From Halopseudomonas sp002296055 (GTDB taxonomy: Bacteria; Pseudomonadota; Gammaproteobacteria; Pseudomonadales; Pseudomonadaceae), in NCBI RefSeq assembly GCF_050876985.1, contig NZ_JBPAPP010000002.1: 64,000 bases of DNA; one strand, given 5' to 3'. Each line of letters opens with the position of its first letter. The stretch's first letter is position 1. The notes under the pieces are model-generated. The model worked only from the letters and a program-made list of their open reading frames with translations, was not told the origin of the DNA and did no database searches. Below, in pieces: positions 45,884 through 54,020 of this stretch. The position numbers and the translations under genes were made by a program.

Positions 45884-46618
45884 TCAATCGGCCTTTTTCA
45901 GGTCGATGACGATCGCCGTGGCGAACAACCAGACGGCCATCAGCGAAAAGAAATACAGCAGATCACGCAGATCCAGCACGCCCTTGCTGATGGCATCGAA
46001 GCGAATCAGGAAACTGAATGAGGCAATGGTGTCCAGCACCCACTGGGGCGCCCAGCCGCTGAACAGGTTCTGCACCATGGACACGCCGCTGACGATAAAG
46101 ACGAAGCAGGCGACCACGCTGACGATAAAGGCAATCACCTGATTCTTGGTCAGCGCCGACATGCACGAGCCAATCGCCAGATAACCACCGGCCAGCAGCC
46201 AGCTGCCAATGTAACCGGTGATGATCGCGCCGTTATCCGGATCACCGAGGTAATTCACCGTCAGCACCATCGGGAAGGTCAGCAACAGGGCAATGCCCAC
46301 AAACACCCAGGCCGCGAGAAACTTGCCCAGCACCATGGCGCCACGCGACACCGGCAGGGTCATCAGCAACTCGATGGTGCCGGACTTACGCTCCTCGGCC
46401 CACAGGCGCATGGCGACCGCAGGGATGAGGAACAGGTAAAGCCAGGGGTGAAAGTTGAAGAAGGCGTTCAGATCGGCCTGACCGGCCTCGTAAAAAGCGC
46501 CCAGATAGAAGGTAAAGACCGACGCCAATACCAGAAAGATCACGATGAAGATGTAGGCCAGCGGCGTTGCAAAGTAGCCGCCCAGCTCACGCTTGAAGAT
46601 CACACCCAGATTGTTCAT
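45884..46618 (-). CDS. ABC transporter permease (GldF-like, ABC-2 type)
   Basis: 244-aa integral membrane protein with six predicted helices. FKRELGGYFATPLAYIFIVIF opens the ABC-2 permease region; LWAEERKSGTIELLMTLPVS is the coupling segment seen in GldF and Nos-type permeases. The start overlaps the ATPase stop by 4 bases. The substrate is unknown. Confidence 0.9.
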   Translation of the reverse strand: MNNLGVIFKRELGGYFATPLAYIFIVIFLVLASVFTFYLGAFYEAGQADLNAFFNFHPWLYLFLIPAVAMRLWAEERKSGTIELLMTLPVSRGAMVLGKFLAAWVFVGIALLLTFPMVLTVNYLGDPDNGAIITGYIGSWLLAGGYLAIGSCMSALTKNQVIAFIVSVVACFVFIVSGVSMVQNLFSGWAPQWVLDTIASFSFLIRFDAISKGVLDLRDLLYFFSLMAVWLFATAIVIDLKKAD

Positions 46619-47544
46619 GCCGCCTCCCCGGAGGTCAGGGTACGGAAAACCTCATCCAGGCGACCGCGCTCCACCGACAATTCATTGACCTGCCACTGCT
46701 GTTCACGGGCCACCTGCCCCACCGCCGGAAAGATCACCTCGCCCGGCTTGGCTAGCACGGTCAACAGCTGACCATCACGCTGTGACTCGACCGCCAGTAC
46801 GCCCGGCAGGCTCTCCAGCGGCGCGGTGGAGACCGCTTGCCCCAGCGACAGGGTAACCGCCTGATGGTAACGAGAGCGCGCTTCCAACTCGTCCGGCGTG
46901 CCATCGGCCAGCAGACGCCCACGGCCGATAATCACAGCGCGGGAGCAAACCGCACTGACTTCTTCCAGGATATGGGTGGAGACCACCACCATCTTGTTGC
47001 TGCCCTCAGCCAGTTGCTGAATCAGACGGCGAACATGGTGTTTCTGGTTCGGGTCCAGGCCGTCAGTCGGCTCATCCAGAATCAGCACTTGAGGGTCGTG
47101 CAGGATGGCCTGAGCCAGGCCGACACGGCGTTTGAAGCCCTTGGACAAGGTTTCGATGCGTTGGCCGAGTACGCCCTGCAGCTCGACCTGCTCGACCGCG
47201 CGCGCCACGTGGCGCTGACGCTCAGCACCGCGCAGGCCCCGCACCTCGGCGATAAACTCAAGGAAGCCCTTGACCCGCATGTCGCCATAACAAGGCGCGC
47301 CTTCGGGCAAGTAGCCCATCTTCTGCTGAGCTTGCAGGGTCTGGCGCTGAATATCGAAGCCGCAGACCGAGGCTGAGCCGCCATCGGGCGTCAGAAAGCC
47401 GGTCAGCATCTTCATGGTGGTAGATTTGCCGGCCCCGTTGGGCCCAAGAAAACCGAGGACTTCGCCCGGTTTGACGTCAAACGACAGGTTGTCTACGGCA
47501 GTATGATCACCGAAGCGTTTGGTCAGGCTGTTTATGCTTATCAT
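46615..47544 (-). CDS. ABC transporter ATP-binding protein (GldA-like)
   Basis: 309 aa nucleotide-binding subunit. Walker A GPNGAGKST near residue 34, signature LSKGFKRRVGLAQA, Walker B VLILDEPTDGLDPNQ and the switch histidine in VVSTHILEEV are intact. The C-terminal extension (about residues 220-309) is typical of GldA/CcmA-type exporters. It leads a leftward operon with the permease, GldG-like and DUF4340 genes. Confidence 0.93.
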   Translation of the reverse strand: MISINSLTKRFGDHTAVDNLSFDVKPGEVLGFLGPNGAGKSTTMKMLTGFLTPDGGSASVCGFDIQRQTLQAQQKMGYLPEGAPCYGDMRVKGFLEFIAEVRGLRGAERQRHVARAVEQVELQGVLGQRIETLSKGFKRRVGLAQAILHDPQVLILDEPTDGLDPNQKHHVRRLIQQLAEGSNKMVVVSTHILEEVSAVCSRAVIIGRGRLLADGTPDELEARSRYHQAVTLSLGQAVSTAPLESLPGVLAVESQRDGQLLTVLAKPGEVIFPAVGQVAREQQWQVNELSVERGRLDEVFRTLTSGEAA

Positions 47545-47776
47545 GCCTTTTATTGTTCCCCCAGAATGGTCATTCGTGCGGTCCGTAGCGTCCAGCGGTT
47601 ACCTCGCAAACATCCATGCCGGACTACGACAGCCCAACCGTGAGCTGGTTCACAGTTGGCAGGCAAATGCCTGGTCGACTGGCGGATGCGGTTGCGCACG
47701 AGCCAGAGACTATATGAATCCCGTCTCCGCATTTCAAGCAACAGCCCGCGCATGTCACCGCGGGCGCCTGAACTGC

Positions 47777-47782
47777 TAGAAT
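47777..47782 (+). promoter_or_regulatory. Putative extended -10 promoter of plsB
   Basis: TGCTAGAAT, with -10 hexamer TAGAAT at 47777-47782, lies 58 bases before plsB; no convincing -35 was seen. The 296-base gap to the divergent ABC operon shows no other feature I can name. Confidence 0.35.
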
Positions 47783-47840
47783 CGCAGCCATTACCCGCGT
47801 CGTGCCAATGGCCGACACCACTGCCTAGTTCGAGAGCCCC

Positions 47841-50318
47841 ATGTCCACCTCCTATGCTTCCCTGTTTGGTCGAATGCGCTTTGGTCTGGCCCGCCGCCTG
47901 CTGTACCTGTGGGTCCGCTCCAGCCGCATCGGCGACAGCAACGAAGAACTGGATATCGACGCGCAGCAACCGGTGGTCTACGTGCTGCCCTACCGCTCGC
48001 TGACGGATCTGATCGTGGCCGACCGCGAATGCGTGCGAGCCGGCCTGCCGCGCCCGGTACGGGCGCCTTTGCCGCCGCTGGATGAGCGTGACGCTTTTAT
48101 TTTTCTCAGTCGCGAGCGCTCCTGGGTCGGGCGACCCGATCCGCGTGGCCAGTCGCCGCGGCTGGGTAAGGTGCTGGAGCACCCCGACAGCGTGCAGCTG
48201 ATCCCTATCACCGTGTTCTGGGGACAGTCACCGGACAGCGAGTCATCGGCCATCAAGTTGCTGTTTGCCTGGAACTGGGTGGGCGGGCGCCTGCGCAAGC
48301 TGCTGGCGATCATGCTGCATGGTCGCAAGGTGCGCGTGCACTTTGGCCCACGGGTCGCATTGCCGGAGCTTATTCCAACGGCCCTTGACCCCGAGCGTCG
48401 CCTACGTCGCGTCAACCGCGTGCTGCGTGTGCACTTCCGCCAGCAGCGCGCCGCAGTGGTCGGGCCGGAGCTGGTGCACAGACGTACCCTGCTCAAGGGC
48501 TTGCTGCACGCCCCGCTGGTGCGCGCCGCCATTGCACGTGAGGCCAGCGAAAAAGGCATCGACGAGAGCAAGGCCCAGGCCATTGCCGCGCGGTACGCTA
48601 ATGAAATCGCCTCGGACTTCACCTACACCATCATTCGTTTCCTTGAGGTAGTGCTCAGCTGGTTCTGGAACAAGCTGTATGACGGCATACGGGTCAACAA
48701 CCTCAAGCGCATCCAGGACATCGCCCGCGGCAACGAGATCATCTACGTGCCCTGCCACCGCAGCCATATCGACTACCTGCTGCTGTCCTACCTGCTGTTT
48801 CGCAACAGCATGACGCCCCCGCATATCGCTGCCGGCATCAACCTCAACATGCCGGTCATCGGCGGTATCCTGCGTCGCGGCGGGGCTTTTTTCATGCGCC
48901 GCAGCTTCAAGGGCAACCAGCTCTACACCGCTGTTTTCAACGAGTATCTGCACACCCTGTTCAGCCGCGGTTTTCCCGTCGAATACTTCATTGAGGGCGG
49001 CCGCTCGCGAACCGGCCGCATGCTCAGCCCAAAGACCGGCATGCTGGCAATCACCTTGCGCAGCTTCCTGCGCTCCTCACGCCGCCCCATCGTTTTTGTG
49101 CCGGTCTATATCGGCTATGAGAGAGTACTTGAAGGCCGCACCTACCTCGGCGAGCTGCGCGGCCAGGCTAAGAAGAAGGAGTCGGTGTTTGACCTGTTCC
49201 GCGTGATCTCCGCGCTCAAGCTGCGCTTTGGTGAGGTGGCGGTGAACTTTGGCGAGCCGCTGGCATTGGCCGATTTTCTTGATCGCGAGCAACCGGACTG
49301 GCGCGCACAATCGCTGGCACCCGACTATCGCCCAACCTGGCTGAACGAGACCACCAACAGCCTGGCGCGGCAGCTGACCAGCGGCATCAGCGCTGCCGCC
49401 GACGTCAACCCGGTCAACATGGTTGCGTTGGTGATGCTGTCTACCGCTCGGCTAGCCTTGGATGAAACGTCGCTGGCTCGTGCGCTGGACCGCTACAAGG
49501 CGCTGCTGCAGGCAGTGCCCTACAGCAGCGGCGTCACCCTGACCGCACTGGACGGTCAGGCGATGATCAAGCACGTGGAAAGCATGCAGATGATCGGCCG
49601 CCAATCCGATGCGCTAGGTGAAATCATGCGCCTGGACGAACCCCAGGCGGTGCTGATGACTTACTACCGCAACAATGTCCTGCATCTGGTGGTCTTGCCG
49701 GCGCTGATCGCCTGCCTGTTCCAGAACAACCCGCGCATGAAGCGTGACCAGATCGAACGACTGGTCATGGGCATCTACCCCTATTTGCAAGGCGAGCTGT
49801 TCCTGCAGTGGAGCGAGGACGAACTGCCTGCAGTCATTCAACAATGGATCGACAGCCTGGTCGAACAGCAACTGCTGCGCGAAGCAGACGGGCAGATTCA
49901 CCGCCCGGACCTCAGTTCGGTAGAGTTTGTCATGCTCAGTCTGCTGTCACGTAGCATCATCCAGATTCTGGAGCGCTTCTACATGGCTTCGGCACTGCTG
50001 CTGAACTACCCCAACGGTAGCCAGACGGCCGAACAGCTGGAAGCACGCTGCACCATCATGGCCCAGCGCCTGTCGATTCTGCATGGCCTGAATGCGCCTG
50101 AGTTCTTCGATAAAACCCTGTTCCGCCAGTTTATCCAGCGCATGACGGATGAGCAGGTGCTGCGGGTCGACGACGAAGGGCAGCTGCACTATGCCGCCGG
50201 GCTGGAGGACATTGCCGAGAACACCGCCAAGCGGGTGCTCAGTGCCGAAGTGCGCCTGTCGATTCGGCAGGTGGCGCGCAGCGCCGAAGCGGCAGACAGC
50301 CCGGCTGCGGCTCAGTAG
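47841..50318 (+). CDS. plsB: Glycerol-3-phosphate acyltransferase
   Basis: Membrane-associated enzyme making lysophosphatidic acid from glycerol-3-phosphate and acyl-ACP or acyl-CoA. 825 aa, typical of the large PlsB form. The catalytic HX4D block PCHRSHIDYLLLSY lies near residue 306, GGAFFMRRSFKGN near 350, FIEGGRSRTGRML (substrate binding) near 383, and VFVPVYIGYERV follows. All four acyltransferase blocks are intact. Confidence 0.98.
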   Translation: MSTSYASLFGRMRFGLARRLLYLWVRSSRIGDSNEELDIDAQQPVVYVLPYRSLTDLIVADRECVRAGLPRPVRAPLPPLDERDAFIFLSRERSWVGRPDPRGQSPRLGKVLEHPDSVQLIPITVFWGQSPDSESSAIKLLFAWNWVGGRLRKLLAIMLHGRKVRVHFGPRVALPELIPTALDPERRLRRVNRVLRVHFRQQRAAVVGPELVHRRTLLKGLLHAPLVRAAIAREASEKGIDESKAQAIAARYANEIASDFTYTIIRFLEVVLSWFWNKLYDGIRVNNLKRIQDIARGNEIIYVPCHRSHIDYLLLSYLLFRNSMTPPHIAAGINLNMPVIGGILRRGGAFFMRRSFKGNQLYTAVFNEYLHTLFSRGFPVEYFIEGGRSRTGRMLSPKTGMLAITLRSFLRSSRRPIVFVPVYIGYERVLEGRTYLGELRGQAKKKESVFDLFRVISALKLRFGEVAVNFGEPLALADFLDREQPDWRAQSLAPDYRPTWLNETTNSLARQLTSGISAAADVNPVNMVALVMLSTARLALDETSLARALDRYKALLQAVPYSSGVTLTALDGQAMIKHVESMQMIGRQSDALGEIMRLDEPQAVLMTYYRNNVLHLVVLPALIACLFQNNPRMKRDQIERLVMGIYPYLQGELFLQWSEDELPAVIQQWIDSLVEQQLLREADGQIHRPDLSSVEFVMLSLLSRSIIQILERFYMASALLLNYPNGSQTAEQLEARCTIMAQRLSILHGLNAPEFFDKTLFRQFIQRMTDEQVLRVDDEGQLHYAAGLEDIAENTAKRVLSAEVRLSIRQVARSAEAADSPAAAQ

Positions 50319-50346
50319 GCCCGGGGCCACCCGGAATTGCCGGCAC

Positions 50347-51135
50347 TCAGTCCAGCTTCTTCTTGCCGTAGATATCGTAGCGGCTGGACTGCCCCGTCAA
50401 TTCCGCGCTGGGCCGCTGACCGGCAATTGCCGGCGCCTTGCGCGGGCGCTTCACCGCCACCCGGTGGCTGGCCAGCTGCAGCGCCGCAGCTAGCAGCTCA
50501 GGGGCATCATCATCGTCACCGGCTAGCGGCCGGAACAGCCGCATTTCCTTTTTCACCAGCGCGGACTTGTCCCGATGCGGAAACATCGGGTCCAGGTGAA
50601 TGACCTGGGGCGCTGGCAACTGCCAGTCACCCATGGCGGCAATCGCATCGCAATGCAGCAGCTGCATGCGCTCGGTGATCTCCGCCACCTCGCCCCCGGC
50701 GGCGCGCGCGCGTTGCAAGCCGTCTTCCAGCAGCGCGGCAATCACCGGCTGGCGCTCCAGTAACGTCACCTCGCAGCCCAACGCGGCAATCACAAAGGCG
50801 TCGCGCCCCAGACCTGCGGTCGCATCCAGCACACTGGGTCTGACGCTGCCGCGTATGCCGACTGCACGGGCGACCATCTGCCCTGCCCCGCCGCCAAACT
50901 GGCGGCGATGGGCCAACGCACCGCCAACAAAATCGACACGCACCGCACCTGGTGCACCCGCCTCGGTACTACGCAGACTAAGACCGTCGGCGTCCAATTC
51001 AAGCAACAGCGCGGCTGCATCTGGCAAATCAGCCTGCAACGGCAGCTGCAGACGCTCGGCCAGTGCCTCGGCTGCACGCTGCTGGGCTGGCGCGGACCAA
51101 CTGACCGCCAGCGATAACGGGGCGTGTTCGCTCAT
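50347..51135 (-). CDS. rsmJ: 16S rRNA guanine(1516)-N(2)-methyltransferase
   Basis: SAM-dependent rRNA methyltransferase. Starting at 51135 (MSEHAPLSLAVSW) gives 262 aa, family length. VLDATAGLGRDAFVIAALGCEV is the SAM loop and HLDPMFPHRDKSALVKKEMR carries the DPMFP motif near the active site. The frame is open a further 69 codons into the DUF72 gene, but that part is not RsmJ-like. Convergent with plsB. Confidence 0.95.
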   Translation of the reverse strand: MSEHAPLSLAVSWSAPAQQRAAEALAERLQLPLQADLPDAAALLLELDADGLSLRSTEAGAPGAVRVDFVGGALAHRRQFGGGAGQMVARAVGIRGSVRPSVLDATAGLGRDAFVIAALGCEVTLLERQPVIAALLEDGLQRARAAGGEVAEITERMQLLHCDAIAAMGDWQLPAPQVIHLDPMFPHRDKSALVKKEMRLFRPLAGDDDDAPELLAAALQLASHRVAVKRPRKAPAIAGQRPSAELTGQSSRYDIYGKKKLD

Positions 51136-51151
51136 GAGTAATCCTGTGGTT

Positions 51152-52039
51152 TCAAAACAGACCCGCCTGCTGCGGCGTCTGAGCGGCCTCACGCTCACCG
51201 GGCCAGACCGGCATGGGCGCCAGCGCAGGCACCCGTTCACGCAGGGCACGGTAGAAGTCTCGGGCCAGCTGTGGCGCCATCTGGTTATCCGGGGTGTGCA
51301 TGAACAGCATCGGCTGATAGCCAGCCTGCAACCACTGCACACACTTGTCTAGCCAGTGGGCCAACGCTTGCCAATTGGCATCCTGATCCATACCACCGAT
51401 AAAGCGCACGCTGGGCCGCTGAGACAGGGCAATGGCATGCACCGGCAAGCGCGGCTTGCGCTGCTTAGCTTCGAGCGTGGAGGCATCGGTAGCGGTACTG
51501 GCGAACAGCGCACGACTATCAAAGCTGATGCGCTCAACACCACGGCCATGCAGCAAACGATTCAGTTGCCGTTCAGCGTCGTCCTTGCGGAAAAAACCGG
51601 GATGTCGCACTTCGACTGCGTACTGGTAGTCCGCAGGCAAGCCAGCCAGAAAATCAGCCAGCATGCTCAACGAATCGGGCCCTACGCGCTCGGGCAGTTG
51701 CAGCCAGATCGGCCCCAGGCGTTGCTCCAGCGGCGCCATGCGGTCGAAGAACTCCGTCAGTGCCGGGTGATTAGCGTCCAGTCGCCCGCCATGACTGACG
51801 TCACGGGGTAATTTGGCGCAGAAGTGAAAGTCCTCACTCAGCAGCTCAGCCCAACGGGCGACTCGCGCGGTACTGGGCAGGGAGTAGAAAGTGGTATTGC
51901 CCTCAACCGCGCCAAACACCCGGCTGTACTGCGCCAGCCGCTCATCGGCGTCACTGCCGCGGGTGTACAGCTGACCACCCCAAGCGGGTTCAGACCACAG
52001 AGGGCAGCCGGTGATAAAACGCAGGGGTAACGCAGTCAC
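51152..52039 (-). CDS. DUF72 domain-containing protein (YecE family)
   Basis: TIM-barrel-like protein of unknown function. The likely start is GTG 52039, four bases after the stop of the small upstream gene, giving 295 aa; the open frame runs far upstream through that gene, but there the residues are proline- and arginine-rich shadow. FITGCPLWSEPAWGGQLYTR opens the family, FGAVEGNTTFYSLPSTARV and YAVEVRHPGFFR are DUF72 motifs, and MLFMHTPDNQMAPQLARDFY is near the end. Confidence 0.88.
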   Translation of the reverse strand: MTALPLRFITGCPLWSEPAWGGQLYTRGSDADERLAQYSRVFGAVEGNTTFYSLPSTARVARWAELLSEDFHFCAKLPRDVSHGGRLDANHPALTEFFDRMAPLEQRLGPIWLQLPERVGPDSLSMLADFLAGLPADYQYAVEVRHPGFFRKDDAERQLNRLLHGRGVERISFDSRALFASTATDASTLEAKQRKPRLPVHAIALSQRPSVRFIGGMDQDANWQALAHWLDKCVQWLQAGYQPMLFMHTPDNQMAPQLARDFYRALRERVPALAPMPVWPGEREAAQTPQQAGLF

Positions 52040-52043
52040 GACA

Positions 52044-52358
52044 TCAGGCGTAGACGTCGATGCCGGCCAGGGTATCGACGGCGCTGTCGACCGGCATATT
52101 GGCCGTATTCTGGTAGCTGGCGAGCGCCTGATTGGCGCGGCCATAGACTGGCTCGTAGGACTCGCGGCGGGCGGGAATGTACTCGGCAGACGGGGTGGAG
52201 GTCGCAACGACCTGCGTCGGCGGCAGACGCGTGGCGGCAACCCCGGCCTGCTCATTGCCTGGTACAGACGTGGCCGCGCTGTTGCCCGTGGTATTGGCAA
52301 CCGCTCGACTGCTGCGATCAGGCAGCGCTGTATAGGGATTGAAGCCGTCCAGACGCAC
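52044..52358 (-). CDS. Small conserved-looking hypothetical protein, 104 aa
   Basis: I do not recognise a domain. The protein opens MRLDGFNPYTALPDRSSR, then has a long Ser/Thr/Ala/Pro-rich stretch (about residues 19-65) that looks disordered, and a short likely helix RANQALASYQNTANM before the end, AGIDVYA. No signal peptide or membrane segment. Its stop is four bases from the GTG of the DUF72 gene, and it follows tsaB by 30 bases, so it is probably co-transcribed. I vaguely recall similar small genes at this place in pseudomonads. Confidence 0.7.
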   Translation of the reverse strand: MRLDGFNPYTALPDRSSRAVANTTGNSAATSVPGNEQAGVAATRLPPTQVVATSTPSAEYIPARRESYEPVYGRANQALASYQNTANMPVDSAVDTLAGIDVYA

Positions 52359-52388
52359 CGAATGTACTCCTCAGACAATGACGCCAGC

Positions 52389-53063
52389 TTACGCCTGGCC
52401 CTTGGGCGTGGCAACCTTGTCACGCAGGTAGACAGGCTGGGCATCCGCCGCGTCGACTACCTCTCCGGCCAGCCAGCGGGGTAAGGCCAGGGTAATCAGG
52501 TCGCTGGCATCAGGCAGCATCTGCGGCCAGCTCTGCGTAGCCGTAACCGCCAGACGCTCAGCATACTGCCAGCCGGTGCCAGCACCGGCCACGCTGCCGA
52601 CACCCCCCGGCAGACTAACAGCCTCTGGTGCGCACACCCGCTCGTCATCCAAAGGCTGCATGACCCCGTCTTGCAGGCCATACAGCCCCCAGTAGACCTC
52701 ATCCATGCGTGCATCAATGGCGGCGGCAACGGTGTCTGTACCGTGCTCGCGCCATGCGCGCTGGGCCAGCGCGGCCAGATTGGATATCGCAATCACCGGC
52801 TTGTCGGCGGCAAACGCCAGGCCCTGCACCATGCCGGTGGCAATGCGCACGCCGGTAAAGGCGCCGGGGCCGCGACCAAACACCAGCGCGTCAACATCCT
52901 GCAGGCGCAGCTGACGCTCGCCAAGCAGCTCCTCGATCATCGGCAGCAGGCGTTGAGCATGCTGACGCGGAATCACTTCGCTGCGCGCGGTGACGCTGCC
53001 GTCATGCAGCAGGGCGGCAGAACAGCACTCGGTGGCGGTATCCAGAGCAAGCAGTGTGGTCAT
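52389..53063 (-). CDS. tsaB: tRNA threonylcarbamoyladenosine biosynthesis protein TsaB
   Basis: Pseudo-ATPase partner of TsaD in t6A37 synthesis; supplies the substrate on which TcdA, also in this window, acts. 224 aa. TLLALDTATECCSAAL opens the ASKHA fold, and VFGRGPGAFTGVRIATGMVQGLAF is the TsaB signature. It is separated from adk by an intrinsic terminator. Confidence 0.95.
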   Translation of the reverse strand: MTTLLALDTATECCSAALLHDGSVTARSEVIPRQHAQRLLPMIEELLGERQLRLQDVDALVFGRGPGAFTGVRIATGMVQGLAFAADKPVIAISNLAALAQRAWREHGTDTVAAAIDARMDEVYWGLYGLQDGVMQPLDDERVCAPEAVSLPGGVGSVAGAGTGWQYAERLAVTATQSWPQMLPDASDLITLALPRWLAGEVVDAADAQPVYLRDKVATPKGQA

Positions 53064-53106
53064 GGTCGGATTCTGAATTCAGGGGGCGGGCATTGTACAA
53101 AAATGC

Positions 53107-53141
53107 AAAGACCCGTGCGACCGAAGTCAGCACGGGTCTTT
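53107..53141 (-). terminator. Intrinsic terminator after adk
   Basis: 53107-53118 (AAAGACCCGTGC) pairs with 53130-53141 around an 11-base loop. Read leftward, it is followed by GCATTTTT. It closes the adk transcript. Confidence 0.85.
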
Positions 53142-53159
53142 TGGTCCAGCGAGCAGGAC

Positions 53160-53807
53160 TCAGTCCAGCGCGCTGATAACCTTGGCAGTGATCTGCTCTA
53201 CGCTGCCGATACCTTCAACCTTGGCGCACTTGGGCGTGCCCTTGGCCGCAGACAGGCCCTGGTAGAACTCGACCAGCGGCTTGGTCTGGGTGTGGTAGAC
53301 CTGCAGGCGCTTACGCACGGTCTCTTCCTTGTCGTCATCACGCTGGATCAGGTCATCACCGGTGACGTCGTCCTTGCCAGCCACCTTCGGCGGGTTGTGG
53401 TCAACGTGGTACACGCGGCCGGAACCCGGATGCACACGGCGACCGGACAAACGGGCGACGATTTCTTCATCGGCCACGGCGATTTCCAGCACGCGGTCAA
53501 TGTCGATACCGGCTTCAACCAGTGCTTCAGCCTGGGGAATGGTGCGCGGGAAGCCATCAAACAGGAAGCCCTTGGCGCAATCGTCCTGGGTGATGCGCTC
53601 TTTGATCAGACCGATGATCAGGTCATCGGAGACCAGGCCGCCCGTATCCATGACTTCCTTGACTTGCTTGCCAAGCTCTGTACCGGCCTTGACCGCTGCA
53701 CGCAGCATGTCGCCGGTGGAGATTTGCGGAATGCCGAAGCGCTCGCAGATGAACTGGGCCTGTGTACCCTTGCCCGCCCCTGGGGCGCCCAACAGGATAA
53801 CTCGCAT
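53160..53807 (-). CDS. adk: Adenylate kinase
   Basis: Interconverts AMP, ADP and ATP. 215 aa, long (LID-containing) form. P-loop GAPGAGKGTQ at residues 7-16, STGDMLRAA, LFDGFPRTIPQA and the LID segment SGRRVHPGSGRVYHVDHNPP without zinc cysteines, as usual in Gram-negatives. GAGGAG site before ATG. The 213 bases up to ppc hold nothing I can identify. Confidence 0.99.
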   Translation of the reverse strand: MRVILLGAPGAGKGTQAQFICERFGIPQISTGDMLRAAVKAGTELGKQVKEVMDTGGLVSDDLIIGLIKERITQDDCAKGFLFDGFPRTIPQAEALVEAGIDIDRVLEIAVADEEIVARLSGRRVHPGSGRVYHVDHNPPKVAGKDDVTGDDLIQRDDDKEETVRKRLQVYHTQTKPLVEFYQGLSAAKGTPKCAKVEGIGSVEQITAKVISALD

Positions 53808-54020
53808 GATGTACTCCTCGTCTAACTGAAACCGGGCATTAAGCGGTCCTCAACCAGCGACCTGCCAGGCACCCGCGCCCAGCGCGAATGCGGAAAATGC
53901 GGTGCGTCCAGCAAGAGCTGGCTCGCAAAGGGCGTTCAACATACACGCCCGCGCGGCCATGCACAAGACGGACCATTGTCGCAGGCAAAGCCGCCTCAGG
54001 GATACTTGACGACCACTCGC

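Noticed and set aside
43047..47544. A nitrous-oxide reductase maturation (NosFY) identity for the ABC cassette.
   Set aside because: The ATPase and permease share the fold, but the GldG-like and DUF4340 partners and the absence of nos genes point to the Gld-like group.
51136..51342. 69-residue N-terminal extension of rsmJ.
   Set aside because: It overlaps the end of the DUF72 gene and has no RsmJ-like sequence; the start at 51135 gives family length.
52040..52444. N-terminal extension of the DUF72 frame to 430 aa.
   Set aside because: The extra 135 residues are Pro/Arg/Ser-rich shadow of the 104-aa gene and tsaB; the family-like region starts just after GTG 52039.
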